Shown piece after piece: positions 8,727 through 17,601 of a DNA stretch of 43,919 nt. This DNA comes from Paenibacillus agaridevorans. Lineage in GTDB: Bacteria > Bacillota > Bacilli > Paenibacillales > Paenibacillaceae. The translations under genes and the position numbers were made by a program. Each line of letters starts with the position of its first letter. The first letter of the stretch is position 1. The DNA is taken from positions 154,668 to 198,586 of the forward strand of contig NZ_BDQX01000098.1 in assembly GCF_003112455.1 (NCBI RefSeq), written 5' to 3'. The notes beneath the pieces are model-generated. The model was given only the letters and a program-made list of their open reading frames with translations, had not been told where the DNA came from and did not search any database.

Positions 8727-10235
8727 TTATTGTTTATATTGGTTGTAAGAAAGCTTCAGTTCTTCGACGATTTTACGGTAATCTTCGGCAGCCGTTAGTT
8801 CGTTTACGTAGCTGTCCCACTCCGCCTCCGACATAACGCCCATGACGTACTTCACCTTGTTCCTTTCCAGATCCCGAGTCAGGTCACCCCACTTGTCGCC
8901 CACAACGGGCGACGATAGATTAAACGCCGGATTGGTATACGTCGATTTGAGCTGTGAATCTTCGAACACTTCCTTATACCATCTCACCCGTTCCGGATCG
9001 GCGTCCCATAACAAATAATTGTCGGCTCCCGTATACGTTCCGTCATTCCATGTATAAGCCTCAATACCTTCGCTTTTGTATTTCTCATTGCGGATGATCT
9101 TGCCGTCCTTCACTTCGTGATGGATGCCTTCGATCCCATAAAGCGCAAGCTTTTGATACTCCGTCGATGAGGTATAATCGATCAGCCTGAGCAGCCGGGG
9201 AATATCCTCCTTAGGAACCTTCGAGTGGATCATCAAGTTGGTCCAAGAGCCTGTCGCTGCGCTGGTCGTATATCCCCGCGGACCCTTTAGCACTTTAAGC
9301 GTCAATACATCCGATCCCGGCGCGTTGCGGTTCAGAGTGTCCAGCCAATCCGGTATTGTAAACATATGGGTATTGGATGCGACGACGGCGTATGTGCCTT
9401 GCTTAAACAAATCCGTTTCACTGCCTTCGACAATGGGAAACTCGGGGTGAATCGCACCTTTTTCGTACAGCATCTTCAGCCAGTCCAGATAAGTTTTGAA
9501 AGTCGGCATAAAATCCCGGTATTGAAAATTCCCTTCCTCGTCAACCGACCAGTTCTGAATGCCGGTAATGGCATTGGCAATGACATCCCCGCTTGACGTC
9601 GACTTCATGGCAATGCCGTAACGCTCCGGCGGATCGCTAAGCTTTAAAATAACATTCGTCAACTCTTCCCAAGTGGTCGGCGGCTCCAAACCAGCTTTCT
9701 CCAGCAAATCCTTGCGGACATGAACGGTTGTAAAGATCGGCGGATTGGGATGTCGGGGTATACCCCAAATCTTGCCGTTATACAGCATGTTGTCCCATAT
9801 TTCATCCGGGTACGCTGCAAGATTCGGATAGTCCTTCAAGCTCTCTCCCGTTAAATACGGAGTAAGATCATGGAACTTGCCGGCCTGAATCGCATCATGC
9901 GTCGCTGTCTCATAAATGGGGTTGCTCGTTGGCACCTGGGTTATTTCGGCCAAATCTCCGGTATTCAGCGCGACGCCGAGCCTCTCCTTGTAGCCGTTAA
10001 GGGGAATCCACTGCCAGCTGATCACCGTATTCGTCTTGTCTTCGATTTGCTTGCCTACGGCGTCCCCGCCAAGCGGCGGCGTGCCGTAAGCGATATTCGT
10101 CCATCGGACCTCTAGCGGCTTCTCGTCGGCTTCACGATCCGCGCCAGCCGATCCTCCAGAGCCGGAGCAGGCGGCAAGGAACAGCATGGCAAACATTACG
10201 GCGCACGAAAGTCGTTTACTTTTATACGGTTTCAT
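8727..10235 (-). CDS. Lipoprotein solute-binding protein (LplA/YtcQ type)
   Basis: 502 residues. The signal peptide ends in a lipobox LAAC (Cys22), followed by a Gly/Ser-rich linker, so the mature protein is lipid-anchored. The body shows the LplA-type extracellular binding protein pattern (conserved KIWGIPRHPNPPIFTTVHVR and VRKDLLEKAGLEPPTTWEEL near the middle). It is the first gene of the minus-strand cluster, separated by 160 bp from the ATPase, and lies back to back with the YesM/YesN-type genes. A second, unrelated binding protein serves the nearby permeases, so this one either shares them or acts with YesM-type sensing; its own LplB/LplC permeases are not in the window. Substrate unknown. 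Confidence 0.9.
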   Translation of the reverse strand: MKPYKSKRLSCAVMFAMLFLAACSGSGGSAGADREADEKPLEVRWTNIAYGTPPLGGDAVGKQIEDKTNTVISWQWIPLNGYKERLGVALNTGDLAEITQVPTSNPIYETATHDAIQAGKFHDLTPYLTGESLKDYPNLAAYPDEIWDNMLYNGKIWGIPRHPNPPIFTTVHVRKDLLEKAGLEPPTTWEELTNVILKLSDPPERYGIAMKSTSSGDVIANAITGIQNWSVDEEGNFQYRDFMPTFKTYLDWLKMLYEKGAIHPEFPIVEGSETDLFKQGTYAVVASNTHMFTIPDWLDTLNRNAPGSDVLTLKVLKGPRGYTTSAATGSWTNLMIHSKVPKEDIPRLLRLIDYTSSTEYQKLALYGIEGIHHEVKDGKIIRNEKYKSEGIEAYTWNDGTYTGADNYLLWDADPERVRWYKEVFEDSQLKSTYTNPAFNLSSPVVGDKWGDLTRDLERNKVKYVMGVMSEAEWDSYVNELTAAEDYRKIVEELKLSYNQYKQ

Positions 10236-10461
10236 TCTTCGGACCTCCCGGGTTTATGAACACGCCGCCGACGGCTCGCACGAACGCAAGCCTTCTCTCC
10301 TGGGTCTCATGTCGTCAAAGGTTCTAGTGAAACACTTCTTACTTGTATAGTAAATCTTGACGGTCGACAGTTACATGTCGGTTTGAATACATTCATGATG
10401 TTTTCATCACCATTCCCTTTGTTTTCCATGCGAACCCCTCCTTTGCGGCAGCAATTCATAG

Positions 10462-10467
10462 TATAAT
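10462..10467 (+). promoter_or_regulatory. -10 element of the sensor-kinase promoter
   Basis: A perfect TATAAT lies 45 bp before the start codon of the YesM-type gene. No good -35 hexamer is seen at 16-18 bp, so the promoter may need an activator, perhaps the YesN-type regulator encoded downstream. The rest of 10236-10511 holds no gene; on the minus strand it must hold the promoter of the lipoprotein gene, but I could not place it reliably. Confidence 0.5.
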
Positions 10468-10478
10468 AGGCTCATATT

Positions 10479-10492
10479 TGACAACGCTTACA
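10479..10492 (+). promoter_or_regulatory. CcpA catabolite-responsive element (cre)
   Basis: TGACAACGCTTACA matches the pseudo-palindromic cre consensus TGWAANCGNTNWCA with one mismatch. It starts 11 bp after the TATAAT box and ends before the ribosome binding site of the YesM-type gene, i.e. at about +5 to +18. CcpA bound there would block transcription, so the regulatory genes should be off while preferred sugars are present. Confidence 0.65.
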
Positions 10493-10511
10493 CCCGTTAG
10501 GAGGATCAGGC

Positions 10512-12212
10512 ATGCCGGTCAAGATGACGATATTCCGCAAGCTGATCATCATGCTGCTGCTATTAATCATCCCGATACTTATTCTGCATACTTATTCCAA
10601 CCAGGTCAGCGTCAATGTTGTCCGCAACGAAATCAAAGAATCGAATCTGCAGCATCTCTCCTTTCTGTTAAGCCAGGCGGAGGCGACGTTGGAGCAGCTG
10701 TCCATTGCCGCCAATACGATCGGGCGATTCCAGGTCATCGATGATTTGATCCATATCCATGAGAAGGATAATAATTACGACAAGGTGGTGATCAAGCAAG
10801 ATATCATCGAGAAGCTGCGCTTGTCCGGCGCCTCCAGCAATTGGATCAATCAGTTTACGGTTTATTCCCCGCAGGCCGGAACTGGCGTGACGACCTTAAA
10901 TGAAGCCGACTATACGGAGATGTTCGCTCCGGATCGCATAACGGAGAACTGGCTCTACAGGGAGACCGCGGAAAACGGCACTTCGATCGAACAATTCGTC
11001 AAACATACCGTATATCCGGGTTCGCGGCTCATCGTCGAAATCAGCTTTACGGTGAACAATATCCGCAACATGCTGGACCAGATCAAGATGACGGGCAAAA
11101 ACGACCCCTTCTTCTATCACGAGGATAATCGGCCCATCCTAAATCGGTCCGCCGATCAGTCGTTGGCTAATGACGTCGTCCATTTCCTCAATGGAAGCGA
11201 GACAAACGATAGCGGCACGGAATACGTGAAGCTTCAAGGAAAGCAGTACATGGTCAACTACGTAAAGTCGGACGCGCTGAACTGGACTCTCGTGGATTAC
11301 GTGCCTATGGAATACCGGTTAAGTCCCATTAAAAACAGTTCCTTATTATTTTACGCGTCCATGGCCACCCTTCTTGCGATGGGTATCGTGGTCGCGCTTA
11401 TGCTGTACCGCAACGTTCAGGTCCCCGTATCCCAATTGCTCCATGGGGTAAGAAAATTAGAGATGGGCAACTTCTCCGTCCGGCTGGTAAACAAGCAAAG
11501 AAACGAATTCGGGTTCCTGCTCCAGCGATTCAACCAAATGGCCGCGCAGATCGAGCAACTGATCGAGAACGTCTACTCGGAACGGCTGAGGTCGCGGGAG
11601 GCTACTCTTAAGCAGCTGCAATCGCAGATTAATCCCCACTTCCTTTACAACTCTCTTGCTTTCATCAAAAGCATGACCGAGCTCGAAGAGAAGGAGGCTG
11701 TCATCGCCATGACTTTGAACCTGAGCCATTATTACCGGTACACGACCCGCGTGGAAAATCAGGAAACAACGCTACGGGAAGAGTTGGAGCTCGTCAAAAA
11801 TTATTTGAACATCCAAAGCTTGCAAATGCAGCGGCTGGAGTACGAGATCCATATTCCCGAATCGATGCTGCAGCTTTCCATTCCGCGTTTACTCCTTCAG
11901 CCGATCGTGGAAAATGCGATCATTCACGGGCTGGAACCTCAGATGAAGTGGGGCAGGATGTCCGTAACCGGCGAACGGGTTAATAACAAAGTCCGATTGA
12001 TCATAGAAGACAGCGGCGAATCGCTGAGCAATCAAGAGCTGGACCGGCTCAAGCATGAGCTCGAAGCCCCGCTCGATGGCGAGATGGGCTGCGGGTTATG
12101 GAACGTGCATCAGCGGCTGAAATTCCGGTTCGGCCAGGACGCCGGCGTCCTTCTGTCACACGCCGCTCTTGGCGGACTATGCGTGACCCTTCAATGGACG
12201 GTCATTGACTAA
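10512..12212 (+). CDS. YesM-type sensor histidine kinase
   Basis: 566-residue membrane sensor of the YesM/LytS-like histidine kinase family. Helix 1 (about 10-28) and helix 2 (about 278-299) bracket a ~250-residue extracellular sensing domain. A HAMP linker follows (about 300-355), then the His_kinase motif QINPHFLYNS with the phospho-accepting His376. The ATP site shows the N-box QPIVENAIIHG (463-473) and the glycine-rich loop GCGLWNVHQRL. Start ATG follows TTAGGAGGATC. It is followed 21 bp later by its cognate AraC-type response regulator and is divergent from the lipoprotein binding protein. It probably senses the sugar or its bound receptor and switches on the transporter; the ligand is unknown. 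Confidence 0.93.
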   Translation: MPVKMTIFRKLIIMLLLLIIPILILHTYSNQVSVNVVRNEIKESNLQHLSFLLSQAEATLEQLSIAANTIGRFQVIDDLIHIHEKDNNYDKVVIKQDIIEKLRLSGASSNWINQFTVYSPQAGTGVTTLNEADYTEMFAPDRITENWLYRETAENGTSIEQFVKHTVYPGSRLIVEISFTVNNIRNMLDQIKMTGKNDPFFYHEDNRPILNRSADQSLANDVVHFLNGSETNDSGTEYVKLQGKQYMVNYVKSDALNWTLVDYVPMEYRLSPIKNSSLLFYASMATLLAMGIVVALMLYRNVQVPVSQLLHGVRKLEMGNFSVRLVNKQRNEFGFLLQRFNQMAAQIEQLIENVYSERLRSREATLKQLQSQINPHFLYNSLAFIKSMTELEEKEAVIAMTLNLSHYYRYTTRVENQETTLREELELVKNYLNIQSLQMQRLEYEIHIPESMLQLSIPRLLLQPIVENAIIHGLEPQMKWGRMSVTGERVNNKVRLIIEDSGESLSNQELDRLKHELEAPLDGEMGCGLWNVHQRLKFRFGQDAGVLLSHAALGGLCVTLQWTVID

Positions 12213-12233
12213 TTTTATCGGAGGTGGATTGCC

Positions 12234-13859
12234 ATGCATCAAGTATTAATCGTTGACGACCACATGCATCTCGTGGACAGCATGGAGAAGACATTGCCCT
12301 GGAGCGATATGGGGGTAAGCAGTGTGCACAAAGCCTATTCCGCCTTCGATGCGATGGAAACGCTGGAATCCCATTCGATCGATCTCGTCATTACCGACAT
12401 TCGTATGCCCGTAAAGTCCGGTCTGGAGCTTATCCGCGAAATTCGTTCCCGTTGGAGAACCATCAAAATCATCCTGCTGTCGGGCTATTCCGACTTCGAA
12501 TACGCCAAAGAGGCTCTGCGCCAGGATGTCGAGGATTACTTGCTCAAGCCGGTTCCCGATGAGGAGCTTATTGCTTCCATTCGGCGCGTTTTGGAGAAAG
12601 CTTCGGTCGAATGGCACGCCGTCATCTCGAACCAAAGGGCGATTCAAACGCTTCAGGCGCATCTTCCGCTGCTTCGGCAAAACTTGCTGCTGGAGCTCCT
12701 GCAGGGCCGGAGCATGACGGAATCGGCGCTGCAGGACAAATTTTCGCTGTATCAGCTCCCCTTCTCTACTGGCATCACTGCTTCCATGGCTCTCATACGG
12801 TTGGAGGATGATTTCGCCCGCCATGACGAGCACTCAGTGTCCTTATTCGAATACGCGATCGCCAATGTAGCAGCAGAGATCTTTCAAGACGACTTCAATC
12901 TGTGGAACTGTCGGGACGATTACGGCTATTTGGTCTTCATGATAGCTGCCACAGACAAGCTGAAGGCGCAGACGGCCGACAAGAGAAAGCAGCTTCTGGA
13001 GCAGCATGCCGTCCAGCTGCAGCATTACGTACATGTTTACTTAAAGGGCAGCATCTCCGTGCTGGTGAGCGAATGGTTTATGTTCCCGAATGATATCTCC
13101 GCTTATTACCAGAACTGTCTGTTCGCTTTCCGCCAGCGGATCGGGGACGAGCAGGATTTATTTATGACGCTGACCGGCAGCGAGAACAATCAAAAGATCG
13201 CCTCCTTCTCCAGCCTGTACGAACCGCCAACACTCAAGCAATGCATAGAAGCCGGCCAATGGAAGGAACTGCACGCGAAGCTCGAGAGAATTTTTGAGGA
13301 ATTATTGCGGGATTGGTCTCATTCCGAAGAGCATATACTTGAGGTTTACCTCGAAATATGCGGGATGCTCACTTACATCGCCCACAAAAACCATAAGCGG
13401 CTCTCCGAGCTGATCGGCGAGGAATACGAGAAGGTCGTCGGCGGTCTTCCGTTTAAGACGGTCAAACCTCTGCGCGACTGGACCTTTCGCAGATTGGAAC
13501 AGCTCTCCGACATCGTCGACCGCGAACGCAAGCATTCCCATGCCGCAATCGTCAGTCAAGTAAATGAATATATCGAACACAATTTGCAGCATGATGTATC
13601 CATTCAAACCGTGGCGAACCACGTCTTTCTGCACCCCTCCTACCTGTCCAGAATATACAAGACGGAATCGGGTGAGAGCTTTAGCGACTACGTGCTCAAG
13701 GTCAGGATGGAAAGAGCCGTCTCCCTGCTCCGCAACAAAGGAATCAAGGTATACGATATTTCCACGGAGCTGGGCTACAATCAGACACAGCATTTCATCA
13801 AAATGTTTAAAAAACATTTTGGCCTGACACCGCAGGAGTACCGCGAGCGGATGCTTTAA
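12234..13859 (+). CDS. YesN-type response regulator, AraC family
   Basis: 541 residues. The receiver domain (1-120) has acidic pocket Asp8/Asp9, phosphorylation site Asp55 in TDIRMPVKSG, Ser83 and Lys105 in LLKPV. A poorly conserved middle region (about 130-430) is typical of YesN. The C-terminal AraC/XylS DNA-binding domain has two HTHs (about 437-541); ISTELGYNQTQHFIKMFKKH is the conserved second-helix region. Start ATG lies after GGAGG. It forms an operon with the YesM-type kinase and should activate the divergent carbohydrate transport genes. Its stop overlaps the convergent foldase gene by four bases, with no terminator hairpin between. Confidence 0.94.
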   Translation: MHQVLIVDDHMHLVDSMEKTLPWSDMGVSSVHKAYSAFDAMETLESHSIDLVITDIRMPVKSGLELIREIRSRWRTIKIILLSGYSDFEYAKEALRQDVEDYLLKPVPDEELIASIRRVLEKASVEWHAVISNQRAIQTLQAHLPLLRQNLLLELLQGRSMTESALQDKFSLYQLPFSTGITASMALIRLEDDFARHDEHSVSLFEYAIANVAAEIFQDDFNLWNCRDDYGYLVFMIAATDKLKAQTADKRKQLLEQHAVQLQHYVHVYLKGSISVLVSEWFMFPNDISAYYQNCLFAFRQRIGDEQDLFMTLTGSENNQKIASFSSLYEPPTLKQCIEAGQWKELHAKLERIFEELLRDWSHSEEHILEVYLEICGMLTYIAHKNHKRLSELIGEEYEKVVGGLPFKTVKPLRDWTFRRLEQLSDIVDRERKHSHAAIVSQVNEYIEHNLQHDVSIQTVANHVFLHPSYLSRIYKTESGESFSDYVLKVRMERAVSLLRNKGIKVYDISTELGYNQTQHFIKMFKKHFGLTPQEYRERML

Positions 13860-14941
13860 GGCAGCGTTACTTCGTCGAACTGCGCTTGTCTAATCTCGAC
13901 GGACACTTCCCGAGTCTTTTGGTCGATAAGCTCCGTATAACGGTAGCTCATATATTTGTTTTTTACGTCTTGCCGCACCTGATCGAAGGGCTGCGCTTCC
14001 GCAGGCAGCCTGTTCAAGCAATAAAGCAAATACAGCGCATTGTTTGTTTCGATAATCCCGCTTGTCCCTCCCGCCGCAAGCTTCATCGCTTCTTGCCTCA
14101 AAACGCCTCCCGACATTTGGTCTTCGCGGGCGGTGGAGCGATCAAAAACTTGCACTCCGTAGCTGCTCCGCTCTTCTTCCGTCTCATTGAGCTGCTCCGC
14201 AAGCACGGCGAAGCTTTCTCCCTGTTCCAGCTTGCCCTGCGCTTCCCGCATAAGCTCCCATGCCTGTTCCTTTTTCTCGAGGTTAATCGCTCCGTCCTGC
14301 CCCATGTAGGAGATTCGGATTTTGTGTACCTGAACGGCATCCTCCCCCTTGTAATATTCCTCCTTGATCGAGTCGTAATATTGCTTTAGAAGAGGCTCCA
14401 TTAGCGGGATCTCGGCTCCTTCCAATCGTGATTGCAGTTGAATCAGCAAATTGGCCGTCACGTATTCGAAGTAGGCCTCCTCCGTATACTGAAGCGGTCC
14501 GTAGATGACTTCATTCTTCTTTACCGCCTCCTTTCTGCGCTCGTTTTCTTTCGTCAGGTTTTTGAGAAAAGCGGGATAGGATATATCCTCGATAAGGCCT
14601 TTGCTGCGCGCCATCATCATCTGCTGCTTCGTCCGAACCACGCTTTGAAGCGCTTTCATTCTTAACCGTTCGATAGGCATCTCTCCTTCATACCGGCTTG
14701 TCCAGAATCCAGGTGTTTCCTCCAGTCCATGCTCATGGTAATAATACATGGCAACGGCATGACGTTCCTTCTCCATGCTTTTCTGCAGCTCTGCGGCATA
14801 GATCGGCTCCCCGTCTACAAACGCAACGATAACGGATTCCGGCTGTTCGGACAGGCGGTCTGCCAGAAAAAATCCGGACAGCAGCACGATCAAGACGCCG
14901 ACTCCCGATGCGACCTTCGAGCTCTTGCTCCATCTGGGCAT
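13856..14941 (-). CDS. PrsA/SurA-like peptidyl-prolyl isomerase
   Basis: 361 residues from the ATG at 14941, which follows AGGTGGAGGG; an upstream in-frame start exists but lacks a site. A basic N-terminus and one membrane helix (about 13-28) place the rest outside the cell. The N-terminal part (VIVAFVDGEPIYAAELQKSM) is a SurA_N-like chaperone start. The region from about 205 to 330 aligns with a parvulin-type rotamase (E-Q-G-E-S-F-A-V-L-A-E, then QEAMKLAAGGTSGIIET) but appears weakly conserved. There is no lipobox, unlike classical PrsA. It probably helps fold secreted proteins. A strong sigma-A promoter lies upstream; the gene is convergent with the response regulator. Confidence 0.75.
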   Translation of the reverse strand: MPRWSKSSKVASGVGVLIVLLSGFFLADRLSEQPESVIVAFVDGEPIYAAELQKSMEKERHAVAMYYYHEHGLEETPGFWTSRYEGEMPIERLRMKALQSVVRTKQQMMMARSKGLIEDISYPAFLKNLTKENERRKEAVKKNEVIYGPLQYTEEAYFEYVTANLLIQLQSRLEGAEIPLMEPLLKQYYDSIKEEYYKGEDAVQVHKIRISYMGQDGAINLEKKEQAWELMREAQGKLEQGESFAVLAEQLNETEEERSSYGVQVFDRSTAREDQMSGGVLRQEAMKLAAGGTSGIIETNNALYLLYCLNRLPAEAQPFDQVRQDVKNKYMSYRYTELIDQKTREVSVEIRQAQFDEVTLP

Positions 14942-15038
14942 TGTTTTCCCTCCACCTTCGCAACGAATACAAAATATCATTTAACAAAGCTGCAATGCCG
15001 TAGATCAACATGCCGAGATGCCGAGCCAGCTTTACCTC

Positions 15039-15068
15039 AATATACTTATCGCTTATATCTGCTGTCAA
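15039..15068 (-). promoter_or_regulatory. Sigma-A promoter of the foldase gene
   Basis: On the minus strand TTGACA (15068-15063) and TATATT (15044-15039) are separated by 18 bp. The predicted start near 15032 leaves a leader of about 90 nt before the foldase ATG. The promoter lies directly after the metE terminator. Confidence 0.7.
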
Positions 15069-15085
15069 GATGCGTTTCTCAATCG

Positions 15086-15116
15086 AAAAAAGGCCAAGGG
15101 ACATACCCTGACCTTC
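15086..15116 (-). terminator. Rho-independent terminator after metE
   Basis: Minus-strand hairpin AAGGTCAGGG...CCCTTGGCCTT (one bulged T and one G-T pair) followed by a run of six T, about 30 bp after the metE stop codon. Confidence 0.75.
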
Positions 15117-15146
15117 TTTCGATTTTGCCAAACAATCGTTCGTTGG

Positions 15147-17435
15147 TTACACGCCTACCGAATGTTTTTCGCGAGCGAGCTTTGTCGCGTCAACCATGTT
15201 GCGAAGCGATGCAACCGTCTCTTCCAAACCGCGAGTCTTCAAGCCGCAATCCGGATTGATCCAGAACAGCTTGGGATCCAGCACGCGCAGCGCGCGATCG
15301 ATCATATTCGTCATTTCGTCCACGCTCGGCACGCGCGGGCTATGAATGTCGTAGACGCCAAGGCCGATGCCGAGACCGTACGTATTCTCCTCGAAGCTGT
15401 GGATCAGCTCGCCGTGGCTGCGCGAGGTTTCGATGGAGATGACGTCCGCATCCATCGCCTCGATGGAGTCGATCATGTCGTGGAATTCGCAATAGCACAT
15501 ATGTGTATGGATTTGTGTCTCCGGCTGTACCGTGCAAGTCGTCATGCGGAACGCTTTGACCGCCCAGTCCAGATAGTTGGCTTGATCCTTCTCCTTTAGC
15601 GGCAATCCTTCGCGAACGGCCGGTTCGTCGACCTGGATCATGCCGATGCCCGCTTTCTCCAGCGCTTCTACCTCTTGTCTCAGCGCATATGCCAGTTGAT
15701 ACGCGATTTGCTCGCGCGTTATATCTTCGCGAACGAACGACCAGTTCATGATCGTGATCGGACCCGTCAACATGCCTTTAACAGGCTGTTTTGTCTTGGA
15801 TTGCGCATATTGTGTTTCTTCTACCGTCATCGCTTCCTCGAAGGCAACGTCTCCGTAGATGATTGGCGGCTTCACGCAGCGTGAACCGTAGGACTGCACC
15901 CATCCGAATTGCGTAAAGGCAAAACCCGCCAGCTTCTCTCCGAAAAATTCGACCATATCCGTGCGCTCGAATTCTCCGTGTACGAGAACGTCGAGGCCGA
16001 TGTCTTCTTGCAGTCCGATCCAGACATCGATTTGCTCCCGAATAAACGCGTTATATTGCTCGTTGCTCCACTCGCCTTTGCGCCACAGCTGACGTGCCTT
16101 GCGCACTTCGGCTGTTTGCGGGAAGCTGCCGATCGTCGTTGTCGGGAAAATGGGCAGTTGCCATTTCGACTGCTGCGCGGCATGACGATCCCCGAACGGT
16201 TTGCTGCGCACAGGCTCTTGACCGCTAATGGCTGCGACAGCCGTTCTGACTTCCGTCCGATTACGGGCTGCGGAACGGCCAAGCGCACCGACCGCCGCTT
16301 CACTGCTCGACAACTCCTGCTCTACAGAAAGTTCTCCTCCGTTAATTGCTTTCGTGAGCACAACCAGCTCGGACAACTTTTCATCCGCAAAAGCCAGCGC
16401 GTTCTTAAGCTCTTCGGGAAGCTTCGATTCCGCTGCAGTGGTAACCGGTACATGCAACAAGCTGCATGACGATTGAATAATAAGCCGATCGGACGTTACG
16501 ATGCCTTCCAATTCGCGAACCAACTTCAGCTTCTCGTGAAGATCCGCTCTCCAAATTCCGCGACCGTCGATGATGCCGGCGCCAAGCGTTTTGTCCTGCG
16601 GGAAGCCGTACTCGCGAATGGCGGCCAGATTGCCTTGCAAACCGTGAACGAAGTCAAGACCGATTCCCGCAACAGGCAGAGCGACGAGGTCCGTGTAAAA
16701 CTCTACGGATTCGAAATACGTTTGCAGCAGGATCTTCAAGGAAGGAACCGCGCTAGCGATGGCACCGTAAATTCGTTGCACGCGTTCGATATCTTCTGCG
16801 CTAATGTTCGTGGCAAGCACGGGTTCGTCGACTTGGACCCACTCAACGCCTTCTTGCGCAAGCTCGCTTAACACTTGGATATACAGAGGCAACAGACGAT
16901 CGATCCAACCATCGAGCTCCGAAGGTTTGTAGCCTTTGGAGAGCTTCAGGAAGGTCAGCGGCCCGATCAGGACGGGACGGCCCTCGATTCCCAAAGTTTC
17001 CTTGGCTTCTCTGTAAGCAATAAGCGGCTTGTTCTCCGTCAGTACAGGCTGTGCGCCGTCGAGCTCCGGCACGATATAGTGATAGTTCGTGTTAAACCAT
17101 TTGGTCATCTCGCTGGCCGTCGCTTCTTTGGTGCCGCGAGCGATCCCGTAATACAAGGATGGCTGTACGGGACCGCCTTTGTAGCCGAAACGGGCCGGTA
17201 CGATGCCGAACATGGCCGCCGTGTCCAGCACTTGATCGTAATAGCTGAAGTCGCCTACCGGAATGTAGTCGATGCCTTGCTCCTGCTGTTTGCGCCAGTG
17301 ATTGACGCGGATGTCGCGCAGTTGACTCTCGAATTCGTTTTGCTCCAATTTGCCGGCCCAAAATGCTTCCAACGCCTTTTTCCATTCCCGGTTTCCGCCG
17401 ATCCGCGGATATCCCAATACGCTGCTTTTTGCCAT
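15147..17435 (-). CDS. metE: Cobalamin-independent methionine synthase
   Basis: 762 residues, full length for MetE (5-methyltetrahydropteroyltriglutamate-homocysteine methyltransferase), which makes methionine in the cytoplasm. Both barrels are present: the N-terminal half starts VLGYPRIGGNREWKKALE, the C-terminal catalytic half starts PIFPTTTIGSFPQTAEVRKA. The zinc ligands known from the family are visible: His and Cys in IHTHMCYCEF, and the last Cys in INPDCGLKTR. Start ATG 17435. The inter-domain stretch (about residues 385-420) has an Arg/Ala-rich insert. A LysR-type box lies upstream and a LysR gene sits directly before it in the same orientation. No SAM or cobalamin riboswitch is visible in the 166-bp leader region. 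Confidence 0.97.
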   Translation of the reverse strand: MAKSSVLGYPRIGGNREWKKALEAFWAGKLEQNEFESQLRDIRVNHWRKQQEQGIDYIPVGDFSYYDQVLDTAAMFGIVPARFGYKGGPVQPSLYYGIARGTKEATASEMTKWFNTNYHYIVPELDGAQPVLTENKPLIAYREAKETLGIEGRPVLIGPLTFLKLSKGYKPSELDGWIDRLLPLYIQVLSELAQEGVEWVQVDEPVLATNISAEDIERVQRIYGAIASAVPSLKILLQTYFESVEFYTDLVALPVAGIGLDFVHGLQGNLAAIREYGFPQDKTLGAGIIDGRGIWRADLHEKLKLVRELEGIVTSDRLIIQSSCSLLHVPVTTAAESKLPEELKNALAFADEKLSELVVLTKAINGGELSVEQELSSSEAAVGALGRSAARNRTEVRTAVAAISGQEPVRSKPFGDRHAAQQSKWQLPIFPTTTIGSFPQTAEVRKARQLWRKGEWSNEQYNAFIREQIDVWIGLQEDIGLDVLVHGEFERTDMVEFFGEKLAGFAFTQFGWVQSYGSRCVKPPIIYGDVAFEEAMTVEETQYAQSKTKQPVKGMLTGPITIMNWSFVREDITREQIAYQLAYALRQEVEALEKAGIGMIQVDEPAVREGLPLKEKDQANYLDWAVKAFRMTTCTVQPETQIHTHMCYCEFHDMIDSIEAMDADVISIETSRSHGELIHSFEENTYGLGIGLGVYDIHSPRVPSVDEMTNMIDRALRVLDPKLFWINPDCGLKTRGLEETVASLRNMVDATKLAREKHSVGV

Positions 17436-17518
17436 CCTCCAACACTCCCTATCTTTGTTACCAACAAGATAACATGGATATGGAGATATAGCGTAACTTG
17501 TCTTTTCTATATCTGGTC

Positions 17519-17533
17519 ATAGCTAATACCTAT
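17519..17533 (-). promoter_or_regulatory. LysR-type operator upstream of metE
   Basis: The sequence ATAG-N7-CTAT fits the T-N11-A rule for LysR-type regulator boxes exactly. It lies 84 bp before the metE start codon, where an activator site would be expected. The LysR gene immediately upstream is the natural candidate to bind it. Confidence 0.5.
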
Positions 17534-17601
17534 AACGGAAGAAAAGTTGAATTTGCCTTGCCGCACCTTGGCAAAGTAACGTGTTGCAAAAAAACGCTCA
17601 A

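Noticed and set aside
14733..15131. 132-codon ORF on the minus strand across the metE-foldase gap
   Set aside because: It runs through the metE terminator and foldase promoter and then out of frame through the foldase coding region; no family features.
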